From: Burkholderiales bacterium
GTDB lineage: Bacteria; Pseudomonadota; Gammaproteobacteria; Burkholderiales; SG8-41
Assembly: GCA_022843705.1 (NCBI GenBank)
Contig: JALHND010000012.1
Location: 1-44,993, forward strand
DNA length: 44,993 bases
Direction: 5' to 3'
The position numbers were made by a program, and so were the translations under genes. Below are positions 31,026 to 39,766 of the stretch, piece after piece (positions within the stretch are counted from its first letter, which is position 1; each line of letters opens with the position of its first letter). The notes under the pieces are model-generated. The model was not told where the DNA came from. It saw only the letters and a program-made list of their open reading frames with translations, and did no database searches.

Positions 31026-32132
31026 TCAGGCGGCCTTGCCGCCCCGGGCGATGGCGGCATTGACTGCCGGCATCACTTTTTCTGCCAGCAGCTCCATCGA
31101 GCGTTTGCCGAGTTTCGGATCCATCCAGTCATGGCAGGCATAGACCAGCGTGCCGAAATCGCCGACTTTCTCGCGGAAGGCGAGGATCTGGTCAACCACG
31201 CTGTTGACCGTGCCGGCAAGCACCAGCTGGTCAGTCACGTATTCCGGGGTGATTGCCGAGTCCGGCATGTTCTGGTCGACCTTGAACAGGTTGCCGCGGT
31301 TGCCGAAGCCGACCAGCTTGCGCACCAGCTGCTTGAAATAGAAATGGTAGGGGCCTTCGGCCGATTTGCCGTAACGCTGCGCGGTGGCCTCGTCGTCGGC
31401 GACAAAAATGCTCTTGGCGATGCGCCAGTCGGCCGGGTCGGCAACCTGTCCGATGTTCTTTTTGCCCTCGGCATAATTGGGCCAGTGGGTCTTAACCCAT
31501 TCCGGCATCAGGAAGTTGGCCGAAATCGGCAGCCAGCCGCGTTCGGCCATTGCAGTGACACCCTTGGAGTAGGGGGCCACCACGGTGCCGACGATCGGCG
31601 GATGCGGCTTCTGGAAGGGCTTGAGGATGATGCCCTGGCCGATCTCCGGAATCATCGTCTTCTCGGTGCTGATTTTCCAGAACTTGCCTTCCAGGTTGTA
31701 CGGCGGCTCGGACTCCCAGATCTTCAGCACCATGTTGATGCCCTCGACGAACATCGCGTTGCGGTCGTTGCCGAGATTGCCGAAGACCTCGGCATCCGAC
31801 ATCAGGCCGCCGGGGCTGATGCCCATCATGAAGCGGCCCTCAAGCATGTTGTCGAGCATCGCCACCTGGGCGGCAATGGCGGCCGGGTGGGAGTTCGGCA
31901 CGTTGATGGTGCCGGTGCCGAGTTTGATGCGTTTGGTCTCGGAAATCAGCGACGCGAGGAAGGTCATGCAGTGCGTCACCGTTTCCGCGGCGTCGGTGAC
32001 ATGTTCGCCGACATAGGCTTCCTCGAAGCCCAGCCGGTCGGCCAGGATGATGGCTTCGCGGTCTTCGCGCAGCGATTGCGGATAGCTCTTCCCCGGGGGG
32101 TGGAGCGGCATCATGAAGGTGGCGAGTTTCAT
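31026..32132 (-). CDS. LLM class (luciferase-like) flavin-dependent oxidoreductase
   Basis: MKLATFMMPLHPPGKSYPQSLREDREAIILADRLGFEEAYVGEHVTD...GTGTINVPNSHPAAIAAQVAMLDNMLEGRFMMGISPGG. Confidence 0.93.
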   Translation of the reverse strand: MKLATFMMPLHPPGKSYPQSLREDREAIILADRLGFEEAYVGEHVTDAAETVTHCMTFLASLISETKRIKLGTGTINVPNSHPAAIAAQVAMLDNMLEGRFMMGISPGGLMSDAEVFGNLGNDRNAMFVEGINMVLKIWESEPPYNLEGKFWKISTEKTMIPEIGQGIILKPFQKPHPPIVGTVVAPYSKGVTAMAERGWLPISANFLMPEWVKTHWPNYAEGKKNIGQVADPADWRIAKSIFVADDEATAQRYGKSAEGPYHFYFKQLVRKLVGFGNRGNLFKVDQNMPDSAITPEYVTDQLVLAGTVNSVVDQILAFREKVGDFGTLVYACHDWMDPKLGKRSMELLAEKVMPAVNAAIARGGKAA

Positions 32133-32182
32133 CCGTGCTTTCCTGGCTGGTTGGTAGGTTCAGTGAGCTGTGAGCTGAAGCA

Positions 32183-33163
32183 TCATTCCGTCTGGATATT
32201 GTTGTCGCGGATTGCCTTGGCGAAGCGGTCGGTTTCGCTTTTCACGAAGGTGCGGAAATCCGCCGGATCCTTGCTGATGATCGCGGCGACGCCACTGTCG
32301 CCGAGCTTCTTCAGGACATCCGGATTTTTCATCGACGCCTGTCCGGCCTTGAACAGCGTGTTCACGACATTGGCCGGCGTGCCCTTCGGCACAAACAATC
32401 CCTGCCAGGAACCCACCACCATGTCAAAGCCCTGTTCGCGCATCGTCGGCGCCTCGGGCATCGCCTGGCTGCGCTCCGGCGCAATGATGCCCAGCATGCG
32501 CAGCCGGCCCTGTTTCGCGAAATTGACGGTTGAACTGAAAGTCGCCATCAACCACTGCACCTCGTTGCCCAGCAAACCGATCGTGGCCGGGCCGGCACCG
32601 CCCTTGTAGGGAATCATCGTTGCCTTGGTGCCCGACATGTTGAGGAACATCAGCGCCTCCAGCGTGTTCGCGCTGCTGGGCGCGGCGGCACCGAAATTGA
32701 GTTTGCCGGGATTGGCCTTCATGTGAGCGACGAGTTCCTTGACGGTTTTCGCCGGTACCGAGGGGTGGGAAACCAGGCTGCCCGGCACGTCGACCACCTG
32801 GGTGATCGGAATCAGATCGACCAGCGGCTTGAACTGGAACTTGGTGTAATAGACCGGATTGATCGCCATCGTGCCGACGTTGCCGAGCAGGATGTTGTAG
32901 CCATCGGGGGTCGCACGAGCAGCGGTTTCAACGCCGATGTTGCCGGAGGCACCCGGGCGGTTGTCGACCACTATGGTCTGCTTCAATTGTTCCGCCAGCG
33001 CCGGCTGGATGATGCGGCCGACGAGGTCGGATGCGCCGCCCGGCGCGAAGGGCACGATCATGCGGATCGGGCGGCTGGGATAGGTTTCCGCGCTGAGTGC
33101 GGGGCCGCAGACCATCGTCGACAGGGCGATGGCGAGGGTGATGCGTTTCAGCCTGAACATCAT
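32183..33163 (-). CDS. Bug/TctC family substrate-binding protein
   Basis: YPSRPIRMIVPFAPGGASDLVGRIIQPALAEQLKQTIVVDNRPGASGNIGVETAARATPDGYNILLGNVG. Confidence 0.93.
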   Translation of the reverse strand: MMFRLKRITLAIALSTMVCGPALSAETYPSRPIRMIVPFAPGGASDLVGRIIQPALAEQLKQTIVVDNRPGASGNIGVETAARATPDGYNILLGNVGTMAINPVYYTKFQFKPLVDLIPITQVVDVPGSLVSHPSVPAKTVKELVAHMKANPGKLNFGAAAPSSANTLEALMFLNMSGTKATMIPYKGGAGPATIGLLGNEVQWLMATFSSTVNFAKQGRLRMLGIIAPERSQAMPEAPTMREQGFDMVVGSWQGLFVPKGTPANVVNTLFKAGQASMKNPDVLKKLGDSGVAAIISKDPADFRTFVKSETDRFAKAIRDNNIQTE

Positions 33164-33201
33164 GATTACTCTCTCCTTTGATATGTAACTATATGATTTT
33201 A

Positions 33202-34311
33202 TTATACTTTTTCATCACCGGGCGCGATGGGCAAGGACACCGGCCGCTTCAGCTTCGCCGACAGGTCGATGGCCTTGGTCAGCATCAGCCGATTATGGCC
33301 TTCCGCTGCAGTGGCATGCTGCGTCGGAACGCCCAGTGATACCCGATTCAACCACGAATTGGTTTCCTCGCGCATCGGTCCGCGCAATTCGCCCAGCGCC
33401 ATGTCGCCGACCGGGTAGCTGGTCAGGAAGTCGACGTGACGGCGCTTGTCCGGCGCATAACCCTCGCTCTGGATCAGGTTGGTGGCGAGCACGATGTCGC
33501 GATGGGTGTCATCGATGGTCAGCACGCCTTCAGTGCCCACTGCGCCGACTTCAAGGCTGTAGACCGCGCCCGGCCAGACCTCGGGCAGCGCCCAGGAAAT
33601 CACCCCGTGATAAATCGCGCCATCATCGAAGCTGATGGTATAACCGGTGCCGTCCACGCCCTGCCAGGTGGGTCCCAGCGCCTTGTTGACCGATCGCGCA
33701 TAGACCTCGACCGGTTTCTTCGACTCCATCAGCCACATCACCACGTCCAGTGCGTGCGTTCCCGAAATCACCATCGGCGTCACTTCGGCGCGGTTGTCGC
33801 TGCGCTTGTAGTTGTCGATCGCGACCAGGCGGTTCATGAAGGCACGCGAGGTGACCATCGTCACTTCGCCCAGCGAACCGGTGCGCACCTTTTCCTTGGC
33901 CACCAGCCAGCGGCGGCGGAAGCGCTGGGTGTAGCCGATCACCGCATCGACGCCGTGTTTCTCGATCGCGGCCAGCGTCTGTGCCGATTCGCCCAGGTCG
34001 GTGGCCAGCGGCTTCTCGATCAGCATCGGCAGCTTGCGTTCGGCCGCCATCAGCACCGGATCGACATGCAGGTGCTCGTCAGTGCATACCGCCACCGCAT
34101 TGACCTCGGGACGGGCCAGCAGCTCGCGGAAATCGGTGGTGACGAAGTCGCCGCCGCATTTCTCGCGCACGATCTCGCCGCGCTCGGGATTGATTTCGGC
34201 AATGCCGATCCAGCCCACCGAGGGATGGCGGGCGGCGAGTTCGGCACGGATCAGGCCGACGCGGCCGGCACCGATGATGGCAAGTCCGATTTTCTTGGGG
34301 TTCTTTTTCAT
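33202..34311 (-). CDS. Gfo/Idh/MocA family oxidoreductase
   Basis: IGLAIIGAGRVGLIRAELAARHPSVGWIGIAEINPERGE...MLIEKPLATDLGE. Confidence 0.92.
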   Translation of the reverse strand: MKKNPKKIGLAIIGAGRVGLIRAELAARHPSVGWIGIAEINPERGEIVREKCGGDFVTTDFRELLARPEVNAVAVCTDEHLHVDPVLMAAERKLPMLIEKPLATDLGESAQTLAAIEKHGVDAVIGYTQRFRRRWLVAKEKVRTGSLGEVTMVTSRAFMNRLVAIDNYKRSDNRAEVTPMVISGTHALDVVMWLMESKKPVEVYARSVNKALGPTWQGVDGTGYTISFDDGAIYHGVISWALPEVWPGAVYSLEVGAVGTEGVLTIDDTHRDIVLATNLIQSEGYAPDKRRHVDFLTSYPVGDMALGELRGPMREETNSWLNRVSLGVPTQHATAAEGHNRLMLTKAIDLSAKLKRPVSLPIAPGDEKV

Positions 34312-34350
34312 TGTTGAATCCAGTTCAAAAAAACAAGTTCAAGAACTTAG

Positions 34351-34508
34351 CCACAGAGAGCACAGAGTTCACAGAGAAAATCCTTTCCTTGATCGTCATT
34401 CCGGCGGAAGCCGGAATCCAGAATAGATACTGAAGCCACTGGATTCCGGATCGCGCGTTGCGCGTCCGGAATGACGTTTTATCTCTGTGTTCTCTGTGCC
34501 CTCTGTGG
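34351..34508. repeat. Nested inverted-repeat intergenic element (possible MITE/REP-like)
   Basis: Outer arms ccacagagagcacagagttcacagaga (34351-34377) / tctctgtgttctctgtgccctctgtgg (34482-34508), 24/27 complementary; inner cgtcattccggcggaagccggaatccag (from 34394) / ctggattccgga...tccggaatgacg (34439-34476). Confidence 0.8.
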
Positions 34509-34519
34509 TTAAAGGGTTT

Positions 34520-35590
34520 TCAGCGGCCAACCGCAGCCACAGCCGGACGCGATTCGGGCAGCGGCAGCATCACCGGTTCGTTGCGCTCGGCCGAAAGGTC
34601 AGCGGCGATGTAGACCTCCATCACCTGTCGCGCTTCCTCGGCGGTGACCAGCACCGGGCGGTCGCAGCAGACGGCCTCGATGAAATGCACGGTCTCGGCG
34701 TGCATCGGGCCGGCGAAGGCATGGTCGACGCGTTCGCCGGGCATCGAGGACATCGGCAGCTGCATGCCGCTTTTCATCGTGTTGAGCATGACATCACGGT
34801 GGGTGTCGTCGCAGATCACCGCGCCGTCGGTGCCGATCATCTCGATCCAGGTCGAGCAGGCGTTGGGGTAGCCGGGCGGCAGGCTCCAGCCGGCACCGAT
34901 GACGAAGGACATGCCGCTGTCCATGGTCACGGTGATCCACTGCGTGTCGGGCACCTCGGCGCCGCTGTTGGCCTTCATCGCGCCGAAATTGAGCTGCGAA
35001 TACACCCGGATCGGTTTCGCCGGCGCCAGGCACCAGAGGATGAAATCGAGATCGTGTGTGGCCTCCATCGCGGCGGGGGAAAGCTTGCTGCGGCCGGTGA
35101 TCTTGGCGCCGAGGCTCCTCTGGATATGGCGCGACACCAGCGCGCTGACCGGCTTGCCGATCAGGCCGGTGTCGATGCATTTCTTGACGTAGGCGTATTT
35201 CGGGTTGTAACGCTGGGAGTAGCCGATCGTGAACTTGACCCCCTTGCGGCGGGCGATCGCGATCAGCTCGTCGGCCTCGTGCAATTCGACCGCGATCGGC
35301 TTTTCCATGAACACGTGCAGGCCGGCTTCAAGGCAGTCCCGCGCCATCGGGTAGTGCAGCTTCTCCGGCGTCGCCGAGATCATCACCGCATCGAGATCCT
35401 TGAGCTCGAGCATTTTCCGGTAGTCGTCGGTGGCGGTCTTGGCGTTGCAGGACTTCGCCACCTCGGCGAGGCGTTCGGGGCGGGTTTCGACGATGTGGAG
35501 ATCCTTCACCGCCGGGTTGATCGCACAGGTGTCGGCGCGGATGCCGCCGCACCAGCCGGTGCCGATGATGCCTACGTTGATCTGCTTCAC
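34520..35590 (-). CDS. Gfo/Idh/MocA family oxidoreductase
   Basis: MKQINVGIIGTGWCGGIRADTCAINPAVKDLHIVETRPERLAEVAK...VFMEKPIAVELHEADELI. Confidence 0.92.
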   Translation of the reverse strand: MKQINVGIIGTGWCGGIRADTCAINPAVKDLHIVETRPERLAEVAKSCNAKTATDDYRKMLELKDLDAVMISATPEKLHYPMARDCLEAGLHVFMEKPIAVELHEADELIAIARRKGVKFTIGYSQRYNPKYAYVKKCIDTGLIGKPVSALVSRHIQRSLGAKITGRSKLSPAAMEATHDLDFILWCLAPAKPIRVYSQLNFGAMKANSGAEVPDTQWITVTMDSGMSFVIGAGWSLPPGYPNACSTWIEMIGTDGAVICDDTHRDVMLNTMKSGMQLPMSSMPGERVDHAFAGPMHAETVHFIEAVCCDRPVLVTAEEARQVMEVYIAADLSAERNEPVMLPLPESRPAVAAVGR

Positions 35591-35889
35591 TGCGGTTTTC
35601 TCCCTCGCGATGGCGCCGGTCCGCGCTCGTGGCGGAATGCCGGCGTGCTGCTGCTGTTTGTTGAGCCGGCCGTCATGTTAGCGACGGATGGCTGCAGGGA
35701 CAAATACCGAATCGGACCCCGTGACATAACAATCCGGCATGGCTACACTGCGGCACCGGCATGACCCGGGGATGGCGCATTGCAACATCGCGCGATGGGA
35801 AAAGGCCCGCCCTGCGGCATCCCGCCCCGGAAACGGCAGCGGCCGCAAAACATGCCGCTTTGTTATCTCACAACGGAAAGACCCGGATC

Positions 35890-36864
35890 ATGGACCTGCG
35901 TGGCATCCGCTATTTTGTCCAGATCGCCGAACTCGGCAGCATCACCCGCGCCGCCCAGCACCTGCGCATTGCACAGCCGGCACTGTCGCGGCACATCCAT
36001 GCGCTGGAGGACGAACTGGGCGTGCCGCTGCTGGTCAGGCTGCCCCGCGGCGTGCGCCTGACCACGGCGGGACGGCAATTCCTGGAACACTGCCAGCGCA
36101 TCCTGCGTGAACTCGGCCGCGCGCAGGACGGCCTGCGCAGCGGTGGTGCGGCGGCGCAGGGGCGGGTGATCCTCGGCGTGTCGCCGACCACCGGACCGCT
36201 GCTGCTGCCCGGTGTCGTCGAGCGCATGCGCCGGCAGTGCCCGCAGATCAGCCTGAAGGTGGTCGACGGCTTCAGCAACCAGCTCTACGACTGGCTGCAG
36301 GCCGGGCGCGCCGACATTGCGGTACTGACCAATCCCGTGAATTCGCGTTCGGTCAAGGTGACGCCGCTGATTTCCGAACCCATCGTGGTATTCGCGAAGG
36401 CGCAGGTGCGCGCCGCGAAGCGCTTTTTCACGGTGACCGAACTGGCGCGCACGCCGCTGGTCAGCACCGAGGCAATCCGCATCATCGCCGACGAGCAGTT
36501 GCAGCGTCATCGGGTGCGGATCAACGTCGAGGCGGAGATCGACGCGGTCGAAGCCATCCGCCGCCTCGTGCTCCGCGGCACCAGCATCGCGCTGATGCCG
36601 GTATCGACATTCCACGAAGATGTGGCGGCGGGAAACATCACCGCTGCGCCGGTTGCCGACGCAAACATCCATCGTATACTCACGCTCGGCCAGCAGGCGG
36701 AGCGCCGGCCTTCGGCTGCCATAGATGAAGTGGTGCAGATCATGGCCGCCGAAGTGCGCTCACTGGCGGATGAAGGCGTATTCAGCCTGCCCGGCAACAC
36801 GGCGGAAAAACCGGCGGCGAAAACGCAGCCGCATAAAAAAACACGCAAACAGGAGCAGGCATGA
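35890..36864 (+). CDS. LysR family transcriptional regulator
   Basis: MDLRGIRYFVQIAELGSITRAAQHLRIAQPALSRHIHALEDELGVPLLVRLPRGVRLTTAGRQFLEH: LysR HTH; ATG 35890. Confidence 0.95.
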   Translation: MDLRGIRYFVQIAELGSITRAAQHLRIAQPALSRHIHALEDELGVPLLVRLPRGVRLTTAGRQFLEHCQRILRELGRAQDGLRSGGAAAQGRVILGVSPTTGPLLLPGVVERMRRQCPQISLKVVDGFSNQLYDWLQAGRADIAVLTNPVNSRSVKVTPLISEPIVVFAKAQVRAAKRFFTVTELARTPLVSTEAIRIIADEQLQRHRVRINVEAEIDAVEAIRRLVLRGTSIALMPVSTFHEDVAAGNITAAPVADANIHRILTLGQQAERRPSAAIDEVVQIMAAEVRSLADEGVFSLPGNTAEKPAAKTQPHKKTRKQEQA

Positions 36865-37850
36865 AGCGCATTGATGTGCACAACCACGTGATTCCGGAAA
36901 CCATCGTCAGGGCGATGCGGGCGAATCCGGTCTACAACACGAAAATCGAGGGGGAGGGCCACAACCGGGTGTTCATCCGCGGCAAGGTGCGTTTTCCGTT
37001 CGAGCCCGAGTTCTACGACGCCGACGCCAAGCTCGAATCCATGGACCGCAAGAAAATCGACATCGCCTTCATCTCGCCGGGCCCGCAGACCTTTTTCTAC
37101 AACCTGAAGGATGAACTGGCGATCGAGACTGCGCGCATCGTCAATGACGGCGTTGCGCAGATGGTCGCGGCGAAACCCGGCCGCCTGCGCGGCATGGCCA
37201 CGCTGCCGATGCAGCATCCGGAAGCGGCCATCGCCGAGCTGGAACGCGTGGTCAAGGAATACGGATTCAGGGGTGTCGAGCTCGGCACGGCCATCGGCGA
37301 GGAGGAGCTGGCTGATCCGAAATTCCGTCCGGTGCTCAAACGCATCGAGGAACTCAAGGTGATGGTTTTCGCGCACCCGAATACCCAGGGCGCTGCAGGA
37401 CGTCTCGACTGCTATTACCTGATGAACCTGATCGGCAATCCGCTGGACACCACGATCATGGTCGGCAAGCTGATGTTCAGCGGCGCGCTGGATGAACTGA
37501 AGGACCTGAAAATCCTGCTCGCCCACGGCGGCGGCTTCCTGCCGTACCAGATCGGGCGTTTCGTGCATGGCCACAAGGTGCGGCCGGATACCGCCGAATT
37601 CACGCAATCCGATCCCATGCAGATGCTGAAACGTTTCTGGTTCGACGCGCTGACCCACAGCCCGCAGTCGATCCGCCACCTGATCGATGTCATCGGCTCC
37701 GAAAAAATCGTGCTCGGCACCGATGCGCCTTTCGACATGGGCGAGATGGCGCCGGTCGACCGCGTCGAAATGACGCCGGGCCTGACCCCGGAAGAGCGCG
37801 AAAACATCTGGTGCAAGGCCGCCACCGCGCTGTTCAACGGCAAGATCTGA
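36861..37850 (+). CDS. Amidohydrolase family protein (ACMSD-like)
   Basis: MKRIDVHNHVIPETIVRAMR...GMATLPMQHPEAAIAELERVVKEYGFRGVELGT...LLAHGGGFLPYQIGRFVHGH...VLGTDAPFDMGE; ATGA overlap with LysR gene. Confidence 0.9.
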   Translation: MKRIDVHNHVIPETIVRAMRANPVYNTKIEGEGHNRVFIRGKVRFPFEPEFYDADAKLESMDRKKIDIAFISPGPQTFFYNLKDELAIETARIVNDGVAQMVAAKPGRLRGMATLPMQHPEAAIAELERVVKEYGFRGVELGTAIGEEELADPKFRPVLKRIEELKVMVFAHPNTQGAAGRLDCYYLMNLIGNPLDTTIMVGKLMFSGALDELKDLKILLAHGGGFLPYQIGRFVHGHKVRPDTAEFTQSDPMQMLKRFWFDALTHSPQSIRHLIDVIGSEKIVLGTDAPFDMGEMAPVDRVEMTPGLTPEERENIWCKAATALFNGKI

Positions 37851-37856
37851 ACGGCC

Positions 37857-38687
37857 ATGGGGCAGGGCATGTTCGTGCCGGGGCATCGCGGCCCGGCGCG
37901 GGTCGAGGGCGAAGCCGCCTGCTGCATATTCCACGGCGGCCGCGTGTTCATCGCGCGCGACGGCAGCGGACGCCCTGCAATTCCGCGCATCGATATAGCC
38001 GCCCACGGAATGTCCCTGGAGGGCGCCCATTACCTCGGCATGCTTGATGACCTGCCCTGTTACGGCCTCAGCCTGCCGCATGACACCAGGCTGCCGCAGC
38101 AGCTTGAGCTGCTCGGCCTGCGCGCACTGATCCTCGAAGGCGATGAGCTGCCTGCGGCGGTCGCCGGCCAGGCGTTCCAGATTCTCGAATGGGCGCGCAC
38201 CCACCGCCACTGCGGCGCCTGCGGCGCGCCGACGCTGCCGCATGCCGCCGACCGCGCGCTGGAATGCCCCGATTGCAGGCTGGTGTTTTATCCGCGCATC
38301 GCGCCGGTGATGATGGCGCTGGTCCACCGCGACGGCGAGTTGCTGCTGACCCGCAAGCCCGGTTACGCGCCGGGGCGTTACACGGTGGTTGCCGGCTTCG
38401 TCGAGGCCGGAGAATCCCTCGAACAATGCCTGGCGCGGGAAGTGAAGGAAGAGGTCGGCGTCGACATCCGCAATCCGCGTTACTTCGGCAGCCAGCCCTG
38501 GCCGTTCCCCAATTCGCTGGTGATGGCCTTCAGTGCCGAATGGGCGGCGGGCGAGGTGGTGCCCGATCCGGGAGAACTCGAGGATGCGCGCTGGTTTCCG
38601 CTTGACGCACTGCCTGACCTCCCCGAAACGGTGCACATTTCCCGCCAGCTGATTGATGACACGCTGGCCCGCCTGAAAGACGCCTAG
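37857..38687 (+). CDS. nudC: NADH pyrophosphatase (Nudix)
   Basis: HCGACGAPTLPHAADRALECPDC zinc ribbon; GFVEAGESLEQCLAREVKEEVGVDI Nudix box; SQPWPFPNSLVMAF. Confidence 0.95.
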   Translation: MGQGMFVPGHRGPARVEGEAACCIFHGGRVFIARDGSGRPAIPRIDIAAHGMSLEGAHYLGMLDDLPCYGLSLPHDTRLPQQLELLGLRALILEGDELPAAVAGQAFQILEWARTHRHCGACGAPTLPHAADRALECPDCRLVFYPRIAPVMMALVHRDGELLLTRKPGYAPGRYTVVAGFVEAGESLEQCLAREVKEEVGVDIRNPRYFGSQPWPFPNSLVMAFSAEWAAGEVVPDPGELEDARWFPLDALPDLPETVHISRQLIDDTLARLKDA

Positions 38688-38806
38688 CACATCGTGGACC
38701 GTGGCCGGCGGGCCGCTTGCCGCGTGCTAGCATAATCCGAGGAGGAGGTGACCGGCGACCACGCCGGCCCGACAGTCGTTCAACACCACCACGCGGAACC
38801 ACCCAC

Positions 38807-39649
38807 ATGCCTTTCCATCGTTTCGAGGATTTTGAAAGCAATTACCTGACGCCGCATCTTTCCACCGGCAAGGCGCCGGTGATCGAGGGGCGCTACATCT
38901 ATTTCTGCCTGCTGCACAAGGTGGCGGGCACCGGCTCCGAATTGCATTACCACCCGAACGAATTGCTGATCTTCCCGGTCCGCGGCAAGATCAATGCCAT
39001 CGTCGGCAAGGACCGGCGCATCGTGAAGCCCGGCACCTTCGTCCACGCGCCGGCCTACGCCCGCCACTCGATGAAGGCCACCGAAGACGGCAACCTGCAG
39101 TACCTCTACATCAAGGACAAGACCTGGACCGTGGTCGGGCTGGCCGAGGACGAGGCGGTACCGGACAAGGCGATGACCGTGGCCGAGGTCAATAAAAAAT
39201 ACAACGTCGGCGACCGCGACAAGCACCAGAAAACCCAGGGCAAGTCGCAAGCGATCATCGAAGGCCTGCCGGTCTGCTTTCATCCGATACTCGACAGTCT
39301 CGATGCGCCGCCGCGTTCCGGCCGCTGCGTGAACTGGATCGAGGGCGGGCGCCTGGCTTTCGGCCTGTTCGAAGTGCCGTCGGGTTACGCCGAACCGGAA
39401 GCGGTATCGGAACGCGAACTCTTCGTCTACGTGCTCAGCGGAAAAATCGACGCCCAGGCCGGCACCGCGCGCAAGACCGTGGGCCCGGGCGACATCATCT
39501 ATGTGCCGCGTGGGGAACGTTACCGCCTGCAGGTGCGCGAACACGCGCGTTATGCGACGGTGTGCTCGACACCCTGGCTCGAAAACCGCATCGACAACAT
39601 GTCACCCGAGGAAGCCGAGCAGGCGCGGGTCAACATGAAACCGAACTGA
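38807..39649 (+). CDS. Two-domain cupin protein
   Basis: SELHYHPNELLIFPVRGKINAIVGKDRRIVKPGTFVHAPAYARHSMKA and a second cupin module ELFVYVLSGKIDAQAGTARKTVGPGDIIYVPRGERYRL. Confidence 0.85.
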   Translation: MPFHRFEDFESNYLTPHLSTGKAPVIEGRYIYFCLLHKVAGTGSELHYHPNELLIFPVRGKINAIVGKDRRIVKPGTFVHAPAYARHSMKATEDGNLQYLYIKDKTWTVVGLAEDEAVPDKAMTVAEVNKKYNVGDRDKHQKTQGKSQAIIEGLPVCFHPILDSLDAPPRSGRCVNWIEGGRLAFGLFEVPSGYAEPEAVSERELFVYVLSGKIDAQAGTARKTVGPGDIIYVPRGERYRLQVREHARYATVCSTPWLENRIDNMSPEEAEQARVNMKPN

Positions 39650-39766
39650 AGGTACAGAGTCCTACAAGAACAGCTTCCACGCCGCGCGACACCGCGCGGC
39701 GCAGGAAGCGTCTGCAGCAGCTGGGAAACATCGGCCGCGTGTTTAAACAACTACCGGAGAGGAACG

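Noticed and set aside
30300-32609. 769-aa plus-strand ORF antisense to Gfo/LLM/Bug genes
   Set aside because: Shadow ORF; the opposite strand carries clear families.
34487-35764. 425-aa plus-strand ORF
   Set aside because: Antisense to a clear Gfo/Idh/MocA gene and starts within the inverted repeat; GC-rich artefact.
36507-38690. 727-aa minus-strand ORF antisense to LysR/amidohydrolase/nudC
   Set aside because: Shadow ORF spanning three well-supported genes on the other strand; no recognisable family.
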